From assembly GCF_902459465.1 (NCBI RefSeq), contig NC_047073.1:6138001-6202000 (forward strand): a DNA stretch of 64,000 nt, in the 5' to 3' direction. Positions 30,942 through 43,000 of the stretch are shown here, piece by piece; positions within the stretch are counted from its first letter, which is position 1; each line of letters starts with the position of its first letter. A program made the translations under genes and the position numbers. The DNA is from Asterias rubens. Taxonomy: Eukaryota > Echinodermata > Asteroidea > Forcipulatida > Asteriidae. The notes under the pieces were generated by a model. The model made no database searches. It had not been told where the DNA came from and saw nothing but the letters and a program-made list of their open reading frames with translations.

Positions 30942-31080
30942 GTTTGTTTGTGTGTTTGTTTGTTTATTTGTTAATTTGTTGGGGTGTCTGTTGGCTTGTT
31001 TGTTGATTTGTTGATTTGTTTGGTTGTTTGTTTGTTTGTTTGCTTGCTTGTTTTGATGTTCGGCTGGGTCTTTGTTGTGG
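30942..31080 (+). repeat. GTTT-rich microsatellite
   Basis: Degenerate GTTTGTTT/GTTGATTT repeats directly right of the BEL element. The same GTTT context on the left (23460-23479) is consistent with insertion into one microsatellite. 31081-31633 beyond it holds no recognisable feature apart from the acceptor at 31632-31633. Confidence 0.8.
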
Positions 31081-31667
31081 ATTTTTGGTTGGTCTCAGTT
31101 GGGTTTGTTAGTTAAGTGTGCTTGTTAAAATTTATTGTCTTTGTTTTATCTAATTTTAGTTCTCATAAATTTGTAATTTTTCTTGTGTATAAATATTCTC
31201 CTGTCCTCTTAAAAAATTATATAAAAAGGTAAATCTGTATTTTAATTCAGTCCTTGGACTGCGACAATTACATGTTTTTTTTTACAATAAACCAGTTATA
31301 TTATAATAATAAAACACGATGTTCATTTATTTGTAAAGAACAGGCCAACAAGGTGGGCTGACAAATTATTCAAGGGAAACAGTTTCAGAAAATTTCGCAT
31401 GTTAGGGCCTACACAGTTTCCGTACTAAGTCCCCATACACTGTGTTTTTAAAACAAAATTATGTGCCAATCCTGTTAATTTCCCTGGTTGCCTCCCAGAT
31501 GAAACTGTCTTGTTCCGCTACTGGTAATATTATCATAAAGTTTGTAAACATGTTGTTGTGTTGTTTTTTTTTTCTTTTATGTGTGGTTGTTTTGGTATAA
31601 TGACTTGACAAGTTTCTTGTGTCTTCGTTTCAGGTTTTTGACATTGGACGTCTCAACAATTACAAAG

Positions 31668-34600
31668 ATGTCCAGTAAAGCTTCATGCGATCAAAGCCTA
31701 GGTGTTGTCAATTCCATGCCTGACGCTCTGCATCAAGACTCATCTGCCAATCGTATACATCACAATGCCCATCCTGCTATACTCTTGGAGGGGTTGAACA
31801 CACTACGCAATGAGGAGAGCTTAACGGATATATCCCTTGTGACTGAGGATGGGCAACAGATTGCCTGTCACCGTGTGGTTCTTGCTGCTTCTATCCCCTA
31901 CTTCAAGGCCATGTTTACCAGCGGCATGCAAGAGACCAAATCCCAGCAAGTTCGCATGCAAGGTATCGCTGGGTCTACTCTGAGGTTAATTGTTAACTAC
32001 TGCTACACAGGCTCCTTCATTATCACAGAAAATAACGTGGAAGAAGTTGCAAATGCTTCAAACATACTTCAGTTTGAGTCACTAGAGGAAGAATGTGCCC
32101 GATTCTTGGGTAGTCGTCTCAACGCCACAAATAGTCTGGAAACAGAAATGGTTGGTCAGCGGCTCTTTAATCGGCAGCTGAGTTCACAAGCTCATGACTA
32201 TTCGGTTGGGAACTTTACCGATGTGACTTTCTCTCAGGAGTTCTTGGAGTTTTCCGAGGAGCAGGTAGATGACTTCATCTCAGAGAATCTATACATAGAT
32301 TTGGAAGAGGAGGTGTACTATGCCGTCATGAGATGGGTTAAGCATGACTGGGAGAACCGCAACAGTTACCTCTCAACCTTGTTTACGAAAGTCTTTTTTG
32401 AACTGATGGACAACAACTTCTTGCTGGAAATTGCAGGTAAAAAAGTGTAGATTTCTTTCATTTACAGCACCAAAATTCAAACTTGAATGTGAATAAAGAG
32501 TTTAAAGTCACCTGGAAGTGGTATTTTTTCAAAATAAAGCTTTTGTCACTAATATATGTGTTTTGATGAGTTGAATGTGAATAAACAGTTAACTAAGGTT
32601 TTAAAAAATCAGTTCTTATGTTATTTACAAATTTAAGAGTAGACCCCGACCCGAGAGGGCGCTGTTCGTGACGTCAATCGAGGCAGACTTTGCCTGTAAA
32701 CACAATTGCAAAGTACATGTACGGACCAAGTCGTGAGTTTGTACGTTTAAAAAAAAATTTGTTTTTTTCCGGCAATGCCGACCAGGTGTATTGCTGCTGA
32801 ATGCAGAAAAACACTTTTTGAAATGTACCAACTCACGACTTGGACGTACATGTACTTTGCACGTGTGTTTACTATACGCATTGCAGGCAAAGTCTGCCTT
32901 GAACGATGTCACAAAAGGGGTAGGCGGAGTCAGCCCCAAAAACAACTTTATATATTTTTTAAACATATAAATCACAAACAATTACTAAAAAAATTGTTTT
33001 ATTGTTCGTAAGCATATACTCTTATGCTTGAAAGAAAAAAAATTATATTTCCAGGTGACTTTAAAAACTCTTTATATATTCACATTAAAATTGACTTATT
33101 GCTGTTTGTAAAAAAAACCATTCATCAAATATATACGTTGCATGAAGGAAGTTGAAGGAACCTGAGTGCGTTCACATTCACTTTACAATTTGAAATCAAG
33201 CTGGTCACCAGAAGCTGACGGGGAATTGCGTTCATGCTGGCCGGGGCTTGGCAGTCAATACTCCAGTATAAATTTACAATTTTCTCATAGAGTGCCCTTT
33301 ACCAAGGAAAAAGGTGCTCTTGCAGTTTCTAGACCGAAACATATAGGGCTGCATGCCTCAACAATTCATTGTTGTGGCTGACTGTGAGTGTGGGTTCAAG
33401 GCCTGGTGTTGACACAATATGTGTCTATTTTTAGCAAAATACTTCATGGGTGGTTATGCAGTGAACATGTACATGAAGGCCTGATGTTGTGTTATGCACA
33501 TTGGAGAGCTTAGACAGAGCAGCACTGATTGGTCCCCGTGTTTTCATAGCAACATGCGCTTGTGATGCTCTGTATGGTTCTTACAAACATGTGCATTGTG
33601 TATTAATATTTATTCATAAATACCTCAGACAGTTTGGCTATTCCTATTTGTGGAGAGCGCGTCACGTGGGTGTGTATAAACCTTTGTTTATGTCCATCTA
33701 AAGGGTTGAAACATGGGCATGACACGCGAGCTTGCACCTGTGCTTATAAGACAGTTCATTCATTCCTATTGGTCGAGGAGAAACGGCTGAAACAGTTGTG
33801 CCACATCACGCAATACGCGCGACGTGCACAGCATTCCCTTATTGAGTTGTTTACCCGATCGGGCCGAGGGCCTTACCATTTCATAGCTGGAGGGGTGTTG
33901 TGTTGAAAGAAATCATTGAACAATTTAAATTTTTGCATTTATTTTTCTTGTTGACCAAAAAGTGTTAATGTTTTTTGACCGAAAAGGTATGAATGGGAAT
34001 CAAAGTGAGTTGGTTCGGTTTTCAACTAGTGGATAAACCAGCCGAGGCCTGGTTCTTGGTAATTACCTCGACTTCATCTCGGTAAAATTATCAATTATCG
34101 TTGGGTTTAAACCACTAGTTGAAAACCTCTTCACCACACATTAATTCCCTTAGCATGAGCCCATTCAGATGCTTTGTTGTTTTAAGTGCTAGGTGTACAT
34201 GTCATGTCGGGCTATTACGATCACCTGCATGGCATTTGGTCAGTAACTGTACATCACAGGACATCTGTACATCACCTCACAGTTTGTTTTTTGTTTGTTT
34301 AGATGACTTTCTCAGTAAGGGAACTTGGCAAACCTCCCCCCCAAAAAAGGATCAACACCAAGTTGGCAATCAGCCAATCTCTCTAACGATCATTGGTTTT
34401 TAACGTTAATGTTCATGAATTGCACAAATCAAGAAATTTTGATTCATTATAAAGTAGACGACAATACTTAATTCTGGTCAATGTGAAATCAACAGTTACA
34501 TACATGTAGCTTGGTAGGATTTGAACCCACGATCTGTAGTCTAACCAATGTACCACGGTGACCATGTAACATAAAATGATTTCACATTGTCCCTCTTTCT

Positions 34601-35770
34601 CTGTCAACTGCTAGGCGATACGAAATTATAGGGTTGAACTTCCTTATTGCTTTTAATTTATATTAAAGGATAATTCTTCATCTTCTTGTACTTTTCTTTG
34701 TAGCACAAGAGGCCTTACTGCATGTACGAGAAGCGGAAGATTGCTTAAAGATCGTTAAGAAAGCACTTTCATTTCACAAGGCACACGCTGACTCAATGTT
34801 TCTACCAAACAGCCAATCCCACCTGTCCGCTAAAGTTCACACAATGAGGAATTTTTCAGAAGTCATGATTCTCATCGGAGAGTTCCGAAATCAAGCTGAG
34901 GGTCTGAATCCAAAATCCAGCAATCTTCTTCTGTACAACCCTAAGAGTTGTAAATGGGAGGAGTTACCCCAGTCCCCTTTTGACGGTAGTTGGGAATTCT
35001 CCACATCAGCCACAAACATCAATAATGATGTTTTGGTATTGACCAGTCGCCATCGAGCGTGGCTGTACATAACTTGCGAGAAGAAGTGGTCATTGTTGAC
35101 CAATCGAATGGAACACCGTAACGGTGAATGTCTGGTGACTCATGAGAACCAGGCTTTTGTCCTTGGTGGTATGACGCCGGTTGCAGGTACCGTTATGACC
35201 AGCGTTCAGTATTTTCAAGCAGTCACTAAGCAGTGGTTAGATGTTTCACCTATGATCAGCGGTCTAACTCGCACCTCTGCGGTAGACTGTCTGGATAAGA
35301 TCTATATTATAGGAAGCACCGGATCGCGTTTGATCTCCGAGATGTTCTGTTACTCCTTTCACTCCGATGAATGGGTCAAATGTTTGCCGCTGTCGCAGCG
35401 ATTAATCAACCCAAAGATGGTTGCTGTTAAGGGTTGCTTGTATGTCCTGGGTCATCTGGATGACTTCACCATGGCTATGCTCAAATATGATGTCATTGCC
35501 GCAACGTGGAGTAACACAGAGGCTCCATTAGTGGCAAGGAAGGGTGCCTCGGTCAGCGTTTGCAACAACAAAATCTACCTCTTTGGCGGCAAGGTGGAGA
35601 GTAACGATTACCAACAGGCATACGAGTTTACGATCGAGTGTTACAACCCGGAAACTGAAATTTGGAGTATCCATGATACATCGCCTTGGTTACTGAATGG
35701 AGAGCAGACGGTCACCGTATTAAACCCTTCGTTCCCGCCTGCGTTACATTTTGGCCCCAAGAAACACTGA
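31668..35770 (+). CDS. BTB-BACK-Kelch (KLHL-type) protein
   Basis: Probable substrate adaptor for a Cullin-3 ubiquitin ligase. Coding exons are 31668-32436 and 34704-35770 (TGA); joined in phase they give 611 residues, the usual KLHL length. The start MSSKASCDQ follows a non-coding stretch after the acceptor TTTCAG at 31633, so at least one 5' UTR exon lies upstream, possibly beyond the BEL element. The BTB domain has LTDISLVTEDG, CHRVVLAASIPYFKAMF and YCYTGSF (about residues 50-150). BACK has EFLEFSEEQVDDFISE and AVMRWVKHD (about 190-275). Kelch blades in the second exon show AFVLGGM, IYIIGSTG, LYVLGHL and IYLFGGK, several with weakened double-glycine motifs. Orthology to a specific KLHL is not assigned. 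Confidence 0.92.
32494..33074. mobile_element. inverted-repeat element containing a THAP-domain start
   Basis: Terminal inverted repeats TAAAGAGTTT(TT)AAAGTCACCTGG lie at both ends. An inner inverted pair (AGGCAGACTTTGCCTG, GTACATGTACG, ACTCACGACTTGG) makes most of it foldable. At 32775 an ATG opens MPTRCIAAEC, the typical beginning of a THAP zinc finger, before the frame degenerates. It looks like a deleted derivative of a THAP/P-element-like transposon (inference). It lies in the Kelch intron. Confidence 0.65.
33075..34703 (+). other. rest of the Kelch-gene intron: repeats only
   Basis: 33266-33325 is the dispersed GTGCCCTTTACCAAGG block. 33600-33700 matches 46870-46965 (CAGACAGTTTGGCTATTCC, GTGGAGAGCGC). 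34014-34128 is a hairpin (TTTTCAACTAGTGG and CCACTAGTTGAAAA). 34500-34565 is a tRNA-like fragment on the minus strand (GGATTTGAACCCACGATC). No additional exon was found. Confidence 0.55.
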
Positions 35771-36040
35771 ATGTTTCAGGCATGACACTTAACAGCTGAA
35801 AAGCTGATGTCCTCTTCTTTTTTGGAAGTACAAAGAAAATCAAATATTGTACACAGCTTGTTTGACAAGATTTGTGTAAAAATAATTACTGAATATACAT
35901 GATAATGTAAAAAAAAACCTTAATTTGTGTGTATTTTCATTTTATTTTTACTTTTTTACAATACAAAAATCTCCAAATTACTTGTCACTAATAACTGTTT
36001 GTCAGATGGATAAATTAGGAATAAAATAAATAAAAAAAAC
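35771..36040 (+). other. Kelch-gene 3' UTR and poly(A) signal
   Basis: AT-rich; AATAAA at 36020-36025 with overlapping AATAAA-like repeats. This is the likely cleavage region. 36041-36580 beyond it shows nothing recognisable. Confidence 0.55.
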
Positions 36041-36584
36041 TGGATGTATGATTCAATGGCACGTTTTCCCTTAACAAACTTTAGTCTGCAAAGTTCCCAC
36101 CCAAATGTGTTGTCTTTTACCCAAGGAACATTAATGCATATATTCATATCCTGTTTTATAGTGATTTACAGTACTTTACAGACCTTGTCAGTACATTGTA
36201 TTCAGCGCTGGTTGATACCAGCATTAGAGCAAGGAAACTAGGTTGAAAGCAAAGGGAGAAAAGTGGGTCTCAACCATGAATTTATGGTGTACTCGTTTCT
36301 GTTTCTACAAATATCTTAGTTCAAAGCAACAGTACGGAATTGGTTTTTGCTAACAAAACTTTTAAAAACATACGTACATTGTACATTCTAATCCATGAAT
36401 CTACACTTTCTTGTCCATTCTCCTTATCGTATTAAAATCTCTTATTTCTCATTTTCACCACTTCCTATAGAAGTGTTTGTTTTTTTGGCAACTGGTACGT
36501 GTATATTCAGACACACCTACATGTATGTTCCAAAAACCCTATGTTCATTCATTCACTCATTCATTTATTAGAAATCACATGGCA

Positions 36585-36960
36585 ACCAAACGCTTAATTG
36601 ATTGATAATTGTTAGCATAAAAACTAACTTGGAAACAAGCAACATGGAGAGGTGTTGGTAGTATAAAACATTGTAGGACGGCTCCATCTGAAGCAACGTA
36701 GTTTGTGAGAAAGAATTAATTTTCCATGAATTTGATTTTAAGACCTCAAAATTAGATTTTGAGGTCTCAAAACCAAGCATCTACCCGGTAAAAACACACA
36801 ACTTTGATTTTGTACAAGGGTGTTTTATTTTTCCATTAGGCCTATTGTTTCACAACTTCGAGTTCAATTTTTCACAGGTCTTTATTTTGTGCATTTGTTG
36901 AGATACACCAAGTGAGAAGCCTGGTCTTTGACAATTCGCAAAGGTGTCCAGTACCTTTAC
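36585..36960 (-). repeat. MITE copy, 'GGACACTATTGG' family, inverted
   Basis: It runs from AATTGATTGATAATTGTTAGC through GGAGAGGTGTTGGTAGTATAAAAC and the GAGACCTCAAAATT hairpin region to CAAAGGTGTCCAGTACC. It is the reverse orientation of 37545-37935, with the two copies bracketing the telomere-like array. Confidence 0.75.
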
Positions 36961-36969
36961 ATGTTACAT

Positions 36970-37520
36970 GTAGGGTTGGGGGTAAGGGTTATGTATGGTA
37001 ATGGTTAGGGTTAGGGTTATGTATGGTAATGGTTAGGGTTAGGGTTATGTATGGTAATGGTTAGGGTTAGGGTTATGTATGGTAATGGTCAGGGTTAGGG
37101 TTATGTATGGTAATGGTTAGGGTTAGGGTTAGGGTTAGGGTTAGGGTTATGTATGGTAATGGTCAGGGTTAGGGTTAGGGTTATGTATGGTAATGGTTAG
37201 GGTTAGGGTTATGTATGGTAATGGTCAGGGTTAGGGTTAGGGTTATGTATGGTAATAGTTAGGGTTAGGGTTATGTATGGTAATGGTCAGGGTTAGGGTT
37301 AGGGTTATGTATGGTAATGGTTAGGGTTAGGGTTATGTATGGTAATGGTCAGGGTTAGGGTTAGGGTTATGTATGGTAATGGTTAGGGTTAGAGTTATGT
37401 ATGGTAATGGTCAGGGTTAGGGTTAGGGTTATGTATGGTAATGGTTAGGGTTAGGGTTATGTATGGTAATGGTCAGGGTTAGGGTTAGGGTTAGGGTTAT
37501 GTATGGTAATGGTCAGGGTT
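36970..37520 (+). repeat. interstitial telomere-like composite array
   Basis: Runs of TTAGGG (2-5 copies) alternate with a GTTATGTATGGTAATGGT spacer. The last base before AGGG alternates between T and C, giving a higher-order unit of two. It spans about 550 bases between two MITE copies and between protein-coding genes, so it is not a chromosome end. Confidence 0.93.
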
Positions 37521-37544
37521 AGTATAAGGTTAGAAGAATATTTA

Positions 37545-37935
37545 AAAGCAGTGGACACTATTGGTAGTTGTCAAAGACTAGCCTTCACAGTTAGTGTATC
37601 TCAACATAAGCATATAAAATAACAAACCTGTGAAAATTTGAGCTCAATCGGTCATCGAACTTGCGAGATAATAACGAAAGAAAAAAACACCCTTGTCACA
37701 CGAAGTTGTGTGTGTTTAGATGGTTGATTTCGAGACCTCAAGTTCTAAATCTGAGGTCTCGAAATCAACTTCGTGGAAAATTACGTCTTTCTCTAAAACT
37801 ATGGCACTTCAGAGGGAGCCGTTTTTTACAATGTTTTACAAACCATCAACCTCTCCCCATTACTCGTCACCAAGAAAGGTTTTACGCTAATAATTATTTT
37901 GAGTAATTACCAATAGTGTCCACTGCCTTTAATTG
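37545..37935 (+). repeat. intact MITE, 'AAAGGCAGTGGACACTATTGG' family
   Basis: Terminal inverted repeats AGCAGTGGACACTATTGG and CCAATAGTGTCCACTGCC; an internal hairpin GAGACCTCAAGTTC.AAATCTGAGGTCTC. About 390 bases, no coding frame. Best reference copy together with 56411-56802. Confidence 0.88.
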
Positions 37936-40900
37936 GGGGTGTCAAAACAGGGATTGTGGAATATCTATGAGGGTTGTAACCATGCTCTGTTTACAGCTCT
38001 TGCAATACATCACTGTATCATTTTGTTCATGTGTACATAGAGTACATGCATCCATAAACCGTGTTTAGACTGGATTGGTGTATAGCAGCTTGTGGCCAGT
38101 ATAATGCCCATATTATGTAATATAATTTCTATGTAGGGCAGCGATAACCATAAATGTGTAAATAAAATGAAAAGAAATAATTATTTTACAAGGTTATGCA
38201 ATTCTGTGTATCTTGTATCATTTTACAAGACAAGATAAAATGAGTTTGCACAAAGTAAAGAAATTAAAAAGATTGTGTTGAATGTGTTTTGTACCAGGAG
38301 ATGGTTTACTAAATTTATAATAATTTTTAATACTGTATTTTATACAGTATTTATATATGAGCATTCAAACCACGCATTATTACTGAAATAAAATATATAA
38401 TTTTTTTTTTAATTGTAATACTTTTTTTAGTAATGAATTTTTATAATGTATAAATATTCTTAGGATTTGATCAAAATGTATCTTGAGTGGGTCAGTAGCC
38501 CTGTTGTAACAGCTGCTAGACAGTTAATGATAATGTTTGGCCATGCACCCTTGAACTAATCATGTTAAAAAATCGAATTACATGTACCTTGTGCATTCAG
38601 GGGCATTTCCTGGTATTGGTAATGTGAGATTTACAGTTTGTTGTATAGATTCAAGTTGAGTGAAGGCAAGAACTTGGGTTATCTGCAACCACATACAAAT
38701 ATGCATCATTGTTATGTTCCTTTCTTTTATTTTAGTTCATTTTCATTTCATTATGTTACGAAATTCTGGTTGTGAAGGCAATGACTCTCAGAAAAGTTAA
38801 CTTTATTACCCAGGGATGATATTTGGTCCTTGGACAAAAGTAGGAACATTTTCTCAAGCACAGGGGTTGACCTAGTTCATGAAGTGTATGCTGTGATAAA
38901 GTTTTCAAGCAAACAAATTTGAAAACAAAGTAGGAAGAATATTAAGCCTGATCACTGTTCTATAGCCAAGAGCCCAATGGAAAGAAGACAAATGAGGAAG
39001 TTTCAGTTTTAGATGTGGGGGAAATTACATAAACCCCAGAGGATTATTCCATGGAAAAACCCAGCCAGTCAGGTAGGGACTGAAAACCCAATCCATTCCA
39101 ACCAGCCCTGAGGACCAGCTTTCCCCTATGTAACTTTGGCCCAGGCATGTCAAATTGTATTTATATTTACAACTTAATACCGCAACATAGTCTCTGTTAT
39201 AATACATGTATATTATGCTTGAACATGTGTGTTTGGACCTCAAGAGCATGCCCTGAAATACTGGTTTACAATTAAAATAGCTGTGTAATGGTGTACTACT
39301 GTAGTATTTTGACAGATTTATGAGCTTGATTTTGAAATAATTAAAATATATGGTATCGGTAACACTTGCAAATGAGCCGAATGTGTGATTAATGGTAATG
39401 AGGCTTGTAACCCAAGGACTGTAGATACTTTTACTTTCGTAGATGTGTGTATAGATGATTGATATGATATGTGACCTGTGACCTTGTTTACATAAGAGCC
39501 ACCAAGCCTGGACTTCCTGGAAGCTTGGCAGTATTGCACATAGCCATGGAAGAAAACAGGAAATCTTATATTTTTTGGAGATCGCATTGACTAATTCTTA
39601 TCAACTTTTGATATGTCAAGCTTTTACTTTCACAACTCTTGGATTTATGTGGAAATGATGACACAAAATGTCAACTTCGCCCTATGACCAGTGCAGTATC
39701 TTGCCTGCCAGAACAGCTAAAGTACAAGGTCACACTTATTGTGAACTAAGGTCACATGGTCTATCTCTCTTGGTTACTTACACTGACCAATTTTGTAATG
39801 GGCAACCTGGTTTCAGGAAGGTTTTTTCTACTCGTTTGTTTCTGGTCTTATTCAAACATTTTCTTGTCTGGAAAACATTTGAGCTACTACAAGTCCTGCA
39901 GTCCTTGTGGATTTTTCTTCCAAACTCTCGCCCCAAAGAAATTAGGTTGGCACAAATCTTCCTTTCAACAAATCTTCCTTATTTGTGAATATGATTTAAT
40001 ATTATAGTTTTGGTTAGTACAATGATTTACTAATGTACAATAATTGTATACTTGTGCTCCCCTTTTGGTAGAGACTTCTTCATGTTTGCGTGTGTTTTTT
40101 GGGTGTTTTTTTTTTTGGGGGGGGGGGGTCTGGTTGAAATCCGTCCTAAAAAGTTGGCTTTTTATTTCCTGACGAAAGGGGACCCAGTTCTGTTGCATGT
40201 ATTGATGTTTGAATTACATAACATGTATACTAACATCACGTATTGATTGACAATCGAGCTTGAAAATGTCGGGCATCTCACCAATGGGTTTATTTCTGTC
40301 AAAGGTATGGGGTTGTGGGGATTGTTTAAAATGGGAACTTCAAGAGGGTGGTATTAGGAGTAAAGTAAAGATAAAAAGGCTTGGGATGTAAAAGGATAAA
40401 ACAGGAGGAAAACATACTGGTACAAAATGGGAGGGGTGGGGGATAATTGTATTTTTGGGGCAGGGATGTCAAAAACTGCCGGGAGAGGGGGGGGGGCGGG
40501 TAAACCTAGCATATTATTAAACAAATCATCCGTTTGAGCCCCAAACATGAACACTGGCAATCTCAAGGAACCAAAGGTGTAGTTAACAATTGTTCCCTTG
40601 TCCATTCCATTCCTCGCCCCTCTCCAATGTGACCCGGTTCGATTCCTGGCCAGGGCCATATGTGAGTTGAGTTGTGCGTTGGTGCCAGCAGTCTTTTTAA
40701 CAAATAGAATATTTTGAGTTGTTAGCACAGGGTACACATTACATCTGAGAAGAATAAAACGAACGTTTCATTAATTCAAGTTTGTTTCAACAAAGATATG
40801 TTCCCTTATAGTGAGTCATTGCTAAAGACAAGCAAATTTCATGGCACTGCTTACCATAAGAATGAGTACCAACCCAGTCGCATTAATTCATTGATTTGTA

Positions 40901-41025
40901 CAGTCACTTGAGACAGGAATGCATCACACTACTCCTCATTTTAACAAAATAATGCCCCCATGCATTAACATTGAGTAAAATTGTTGCGCCGATACTTGCT
41001 GCTAAAACAAAGGATTCAAACGGCC
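37936..41025. other. intergenic region between Kelch gene and EIF2D, left part
   Basis: No credible exon on either strand. AT-rich with homopolymer tracts (T and G runs at 40105-40130, G run near 40490). A tRNA-like B box GGTTCGATTCCTGGCCAGGG at 40635-40655 marks another SINE trace. Confidence 0.5.
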
Positions 41026-41029
41026 TCTA

Positions 41030-41180
41030 GCTACTGGGTCTAGAATCGTGAGACATCTGCTATAGAATGGCAACCAAAGGTTGTGGGTTTGAATCCCACC
41101 CGAGAGGGATACGCCTGTATCAAATTATACACCGAGTTTTATACAGTGCTAACACACATAAGTGTGTAAAGGTAGAACCA
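41030..41180 (+). repeat. tRNA-derived SINE, family 2
   Basis: It contains GGTTGTGGGTTTGAATCCCACC as a B-box/T-arm and GTTTTATACAGTGCTAACACAC as body. It is the sense orientation of the family seen inverted at 3070-3190 and 62505-62630. A body fragment recurs at 41290-41320. Confidence 0.6.
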
Positions 41181-42300
41181 TGGAGAATCTTCTCTATCCT
41201 TGATGCAAATTTAATATACTGTTAATAACTGCGGCCAGTTTAAACTGGATTTGTGAGTAAACATTCACAGGACTTGGGAAAGTACTGAGTATACAGTGCT
41301 AACACACATCAGCGTATGGGTAAAAAGTTGAATATTGTCGACCATTAGGCGATTTTGCCTGGTACCCAAGATTTACTTCATACATAGGTAAAGTTGGGTG
41401 ACAAGATTGTCGCTGATCGAACTTGTTCCATATTGAAGCATTGACCAGTGTTAAATTGTACATTCTTGGGCCTTAAATTGTAGCCTTGAAACAGTGTTAG
41501 AGCAATTTATAAACGCAATTAGTTTAAGTTAATTAAATTAATTTAAGAGACCAGGGTTGGAGTGCACACAGTTTTAATGACACAAGAAGATACAAATTAA
41601 CTGAATGTTCTGCCCTTGTTCAGGAGCTTTATTTACACTCAACAAGTCATTATACACGCGAGAGAAGGCCCAAACCAGAGGACGCCCTCTCTGGCGAGCA
41701 GATTCCCCGATTGGACTGCAAGGGCCGCCATCAGTGTTCTGACTAGACTGTGGGCCCCTGTCTTTATCCGTCAGATGTTCAGGCTATGTTCCGACAGGAA
41801 GTCATGCTGGCGTCCTCTAATGGTCGATCGGCACAGCCGCTCCACAGCCGCTCCAATATAAACCAAGTGACTTTTTGTTTACAAAAGTGGGACTGGGACC
41901 TTGTACATTTTAAACATTCTTGGGCATTTTGACCAGGCAAGATCAAGCCTGATACGTCACAGAGCCAACGAACGCGATTACCTCCATGTCCCCTGGTCAT
42001 TGCGTTGGTGCCCTTGACATGCTCGAGTAGAAATTTACAATTTCCTCATAGGATGCCCTTTTTACCAAGGAGAAAATGCCTTGGTACCCTTGCCCTGTAA
42101 AAAACGAAGCACCAACTTCTCTGTTAGACTGCAGGCTGGTCGCTTCATGTTTGATTTCTGTTTACCTTTCAAAGTCATTGTCACTGTCCCAGTGTGCTAA
42201 GGATAATGGCGGCCATCGTAACTAAACAAGCTTAGTAATGGTTGTTCGGACAGGTATTTCACTACTCCTCACTGACTAGGCTAAGACCGGCTTATTGCAC
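41181..42300. other. intergenic region with dispersed repeats
   Basis: 41655-41715 (AGAAGGCCCAAACCAGAGGAC, CGCCCTCTCTGGCGAGCAGAT) recurs at 53395-53440. 42030-42095 is the ATGCCCTTTTTACCAAGG block. No gene seen. Confidence 0.45.
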
Positions 42301-42304
42301 GAGG

Positions 42305-42722
42305 CTTAAAGGCACTGGACACCTTTGGTTATTTTCAATGACCAGTATTCTCGCTTGGTGTATCCAAACATATGTATCAAATAATTTTGAACTCAATTGA
42401 TCATTGAAGTTGCGAGAGAACAATGGAAGAAAAAACACCCTTGTTGCACAAGTGTGGTTTCAGATGCTTCAATTCGAAACCTCAGTTGAGGATGGTTGAG
42501 GTCTCCAATTCAACTCAAATATTTCAGTGAGAAATTACTTCTTTCTCAAAGCCAACAGTACTTCAGTTCCTTGCTCTATGTTCAGAGGGAGCCGCTTCTC
42601 ACAATGTTTTATACTCCATCCACAGCTCTCCATTGCTCGTTACCATGCAAGTAAGTTTTTATGCTAACAATTATTTTGCGTAATTACCAATAGTGTCCAT
42701 CCCAGTGCCTTGATTGACTGAC
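42305..42722 (+). repeat. MITE, 'AAAGGCACTGGACACC' variant
   Basis: It begins AAAGGCACTGGACACCTTTGG, has an inner GAAACCTCAGTTG hairpin and ends CCAATAGTGTCCATCCCAGTGCC. It is diverged from the AAAGGCAGTGG subfamily but collinear with it. Confidence 0.8.
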
Positions 42723-42779
42723 TAAGCTTAGACTGTCAAAGGTGATAGCTGGCTATAACTGCCTGGTCTGAGACCACTG

Positions 42780-43000
42780 GCTAAGACCATTTTATTGCTG
42801 AATGCCCAGGATTGAAACACACATTTCACCACTCTCTTTGCATAGCACAAGATATATTAAAGCCCTTTACATCGGGAACCCTGATCAAAGGGTTTAGTTT
42901 TTTGCCATAAGAGTTCCTTAACAACAAGAACACCACTGTCTTTCTATAGCACAATGACTCGTCCATTCACCATCGCTGACTCGCTGGTATGGTTGCTATG
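42780..43000 (-). terminator. EIF2D 3' UTR and poly(A) signal
   Basis: Reverse-strand AATAAA at 42796-42791, about 205 bases after the TGA at 43003-43001. No other hexamer is closer. Usage unproven. Confidence 0.5.

Noticed and set aside
36970..37520. Chromosome end or telomere
   Set aside because: The TTAGGG runs are interrupted by a regular spacer and are flanked on both sides by MITEs and intact genes, so the array is interstitial.
40354..40737. 127-codon minus-strand frame
   Set aside because: It overlaps a tRNA-like SINE head and G-rich tracts. No domain, no splice partners and biased composition.
41077..41101. Functional tRNA gene (GGTTGTGGGTTTGAATCCC)
   Set aside because: Only the B-box half is convincing. 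No complete cloverleaf is seen, and related copies at 3070 and 62505 show it belongs to a SINE family.
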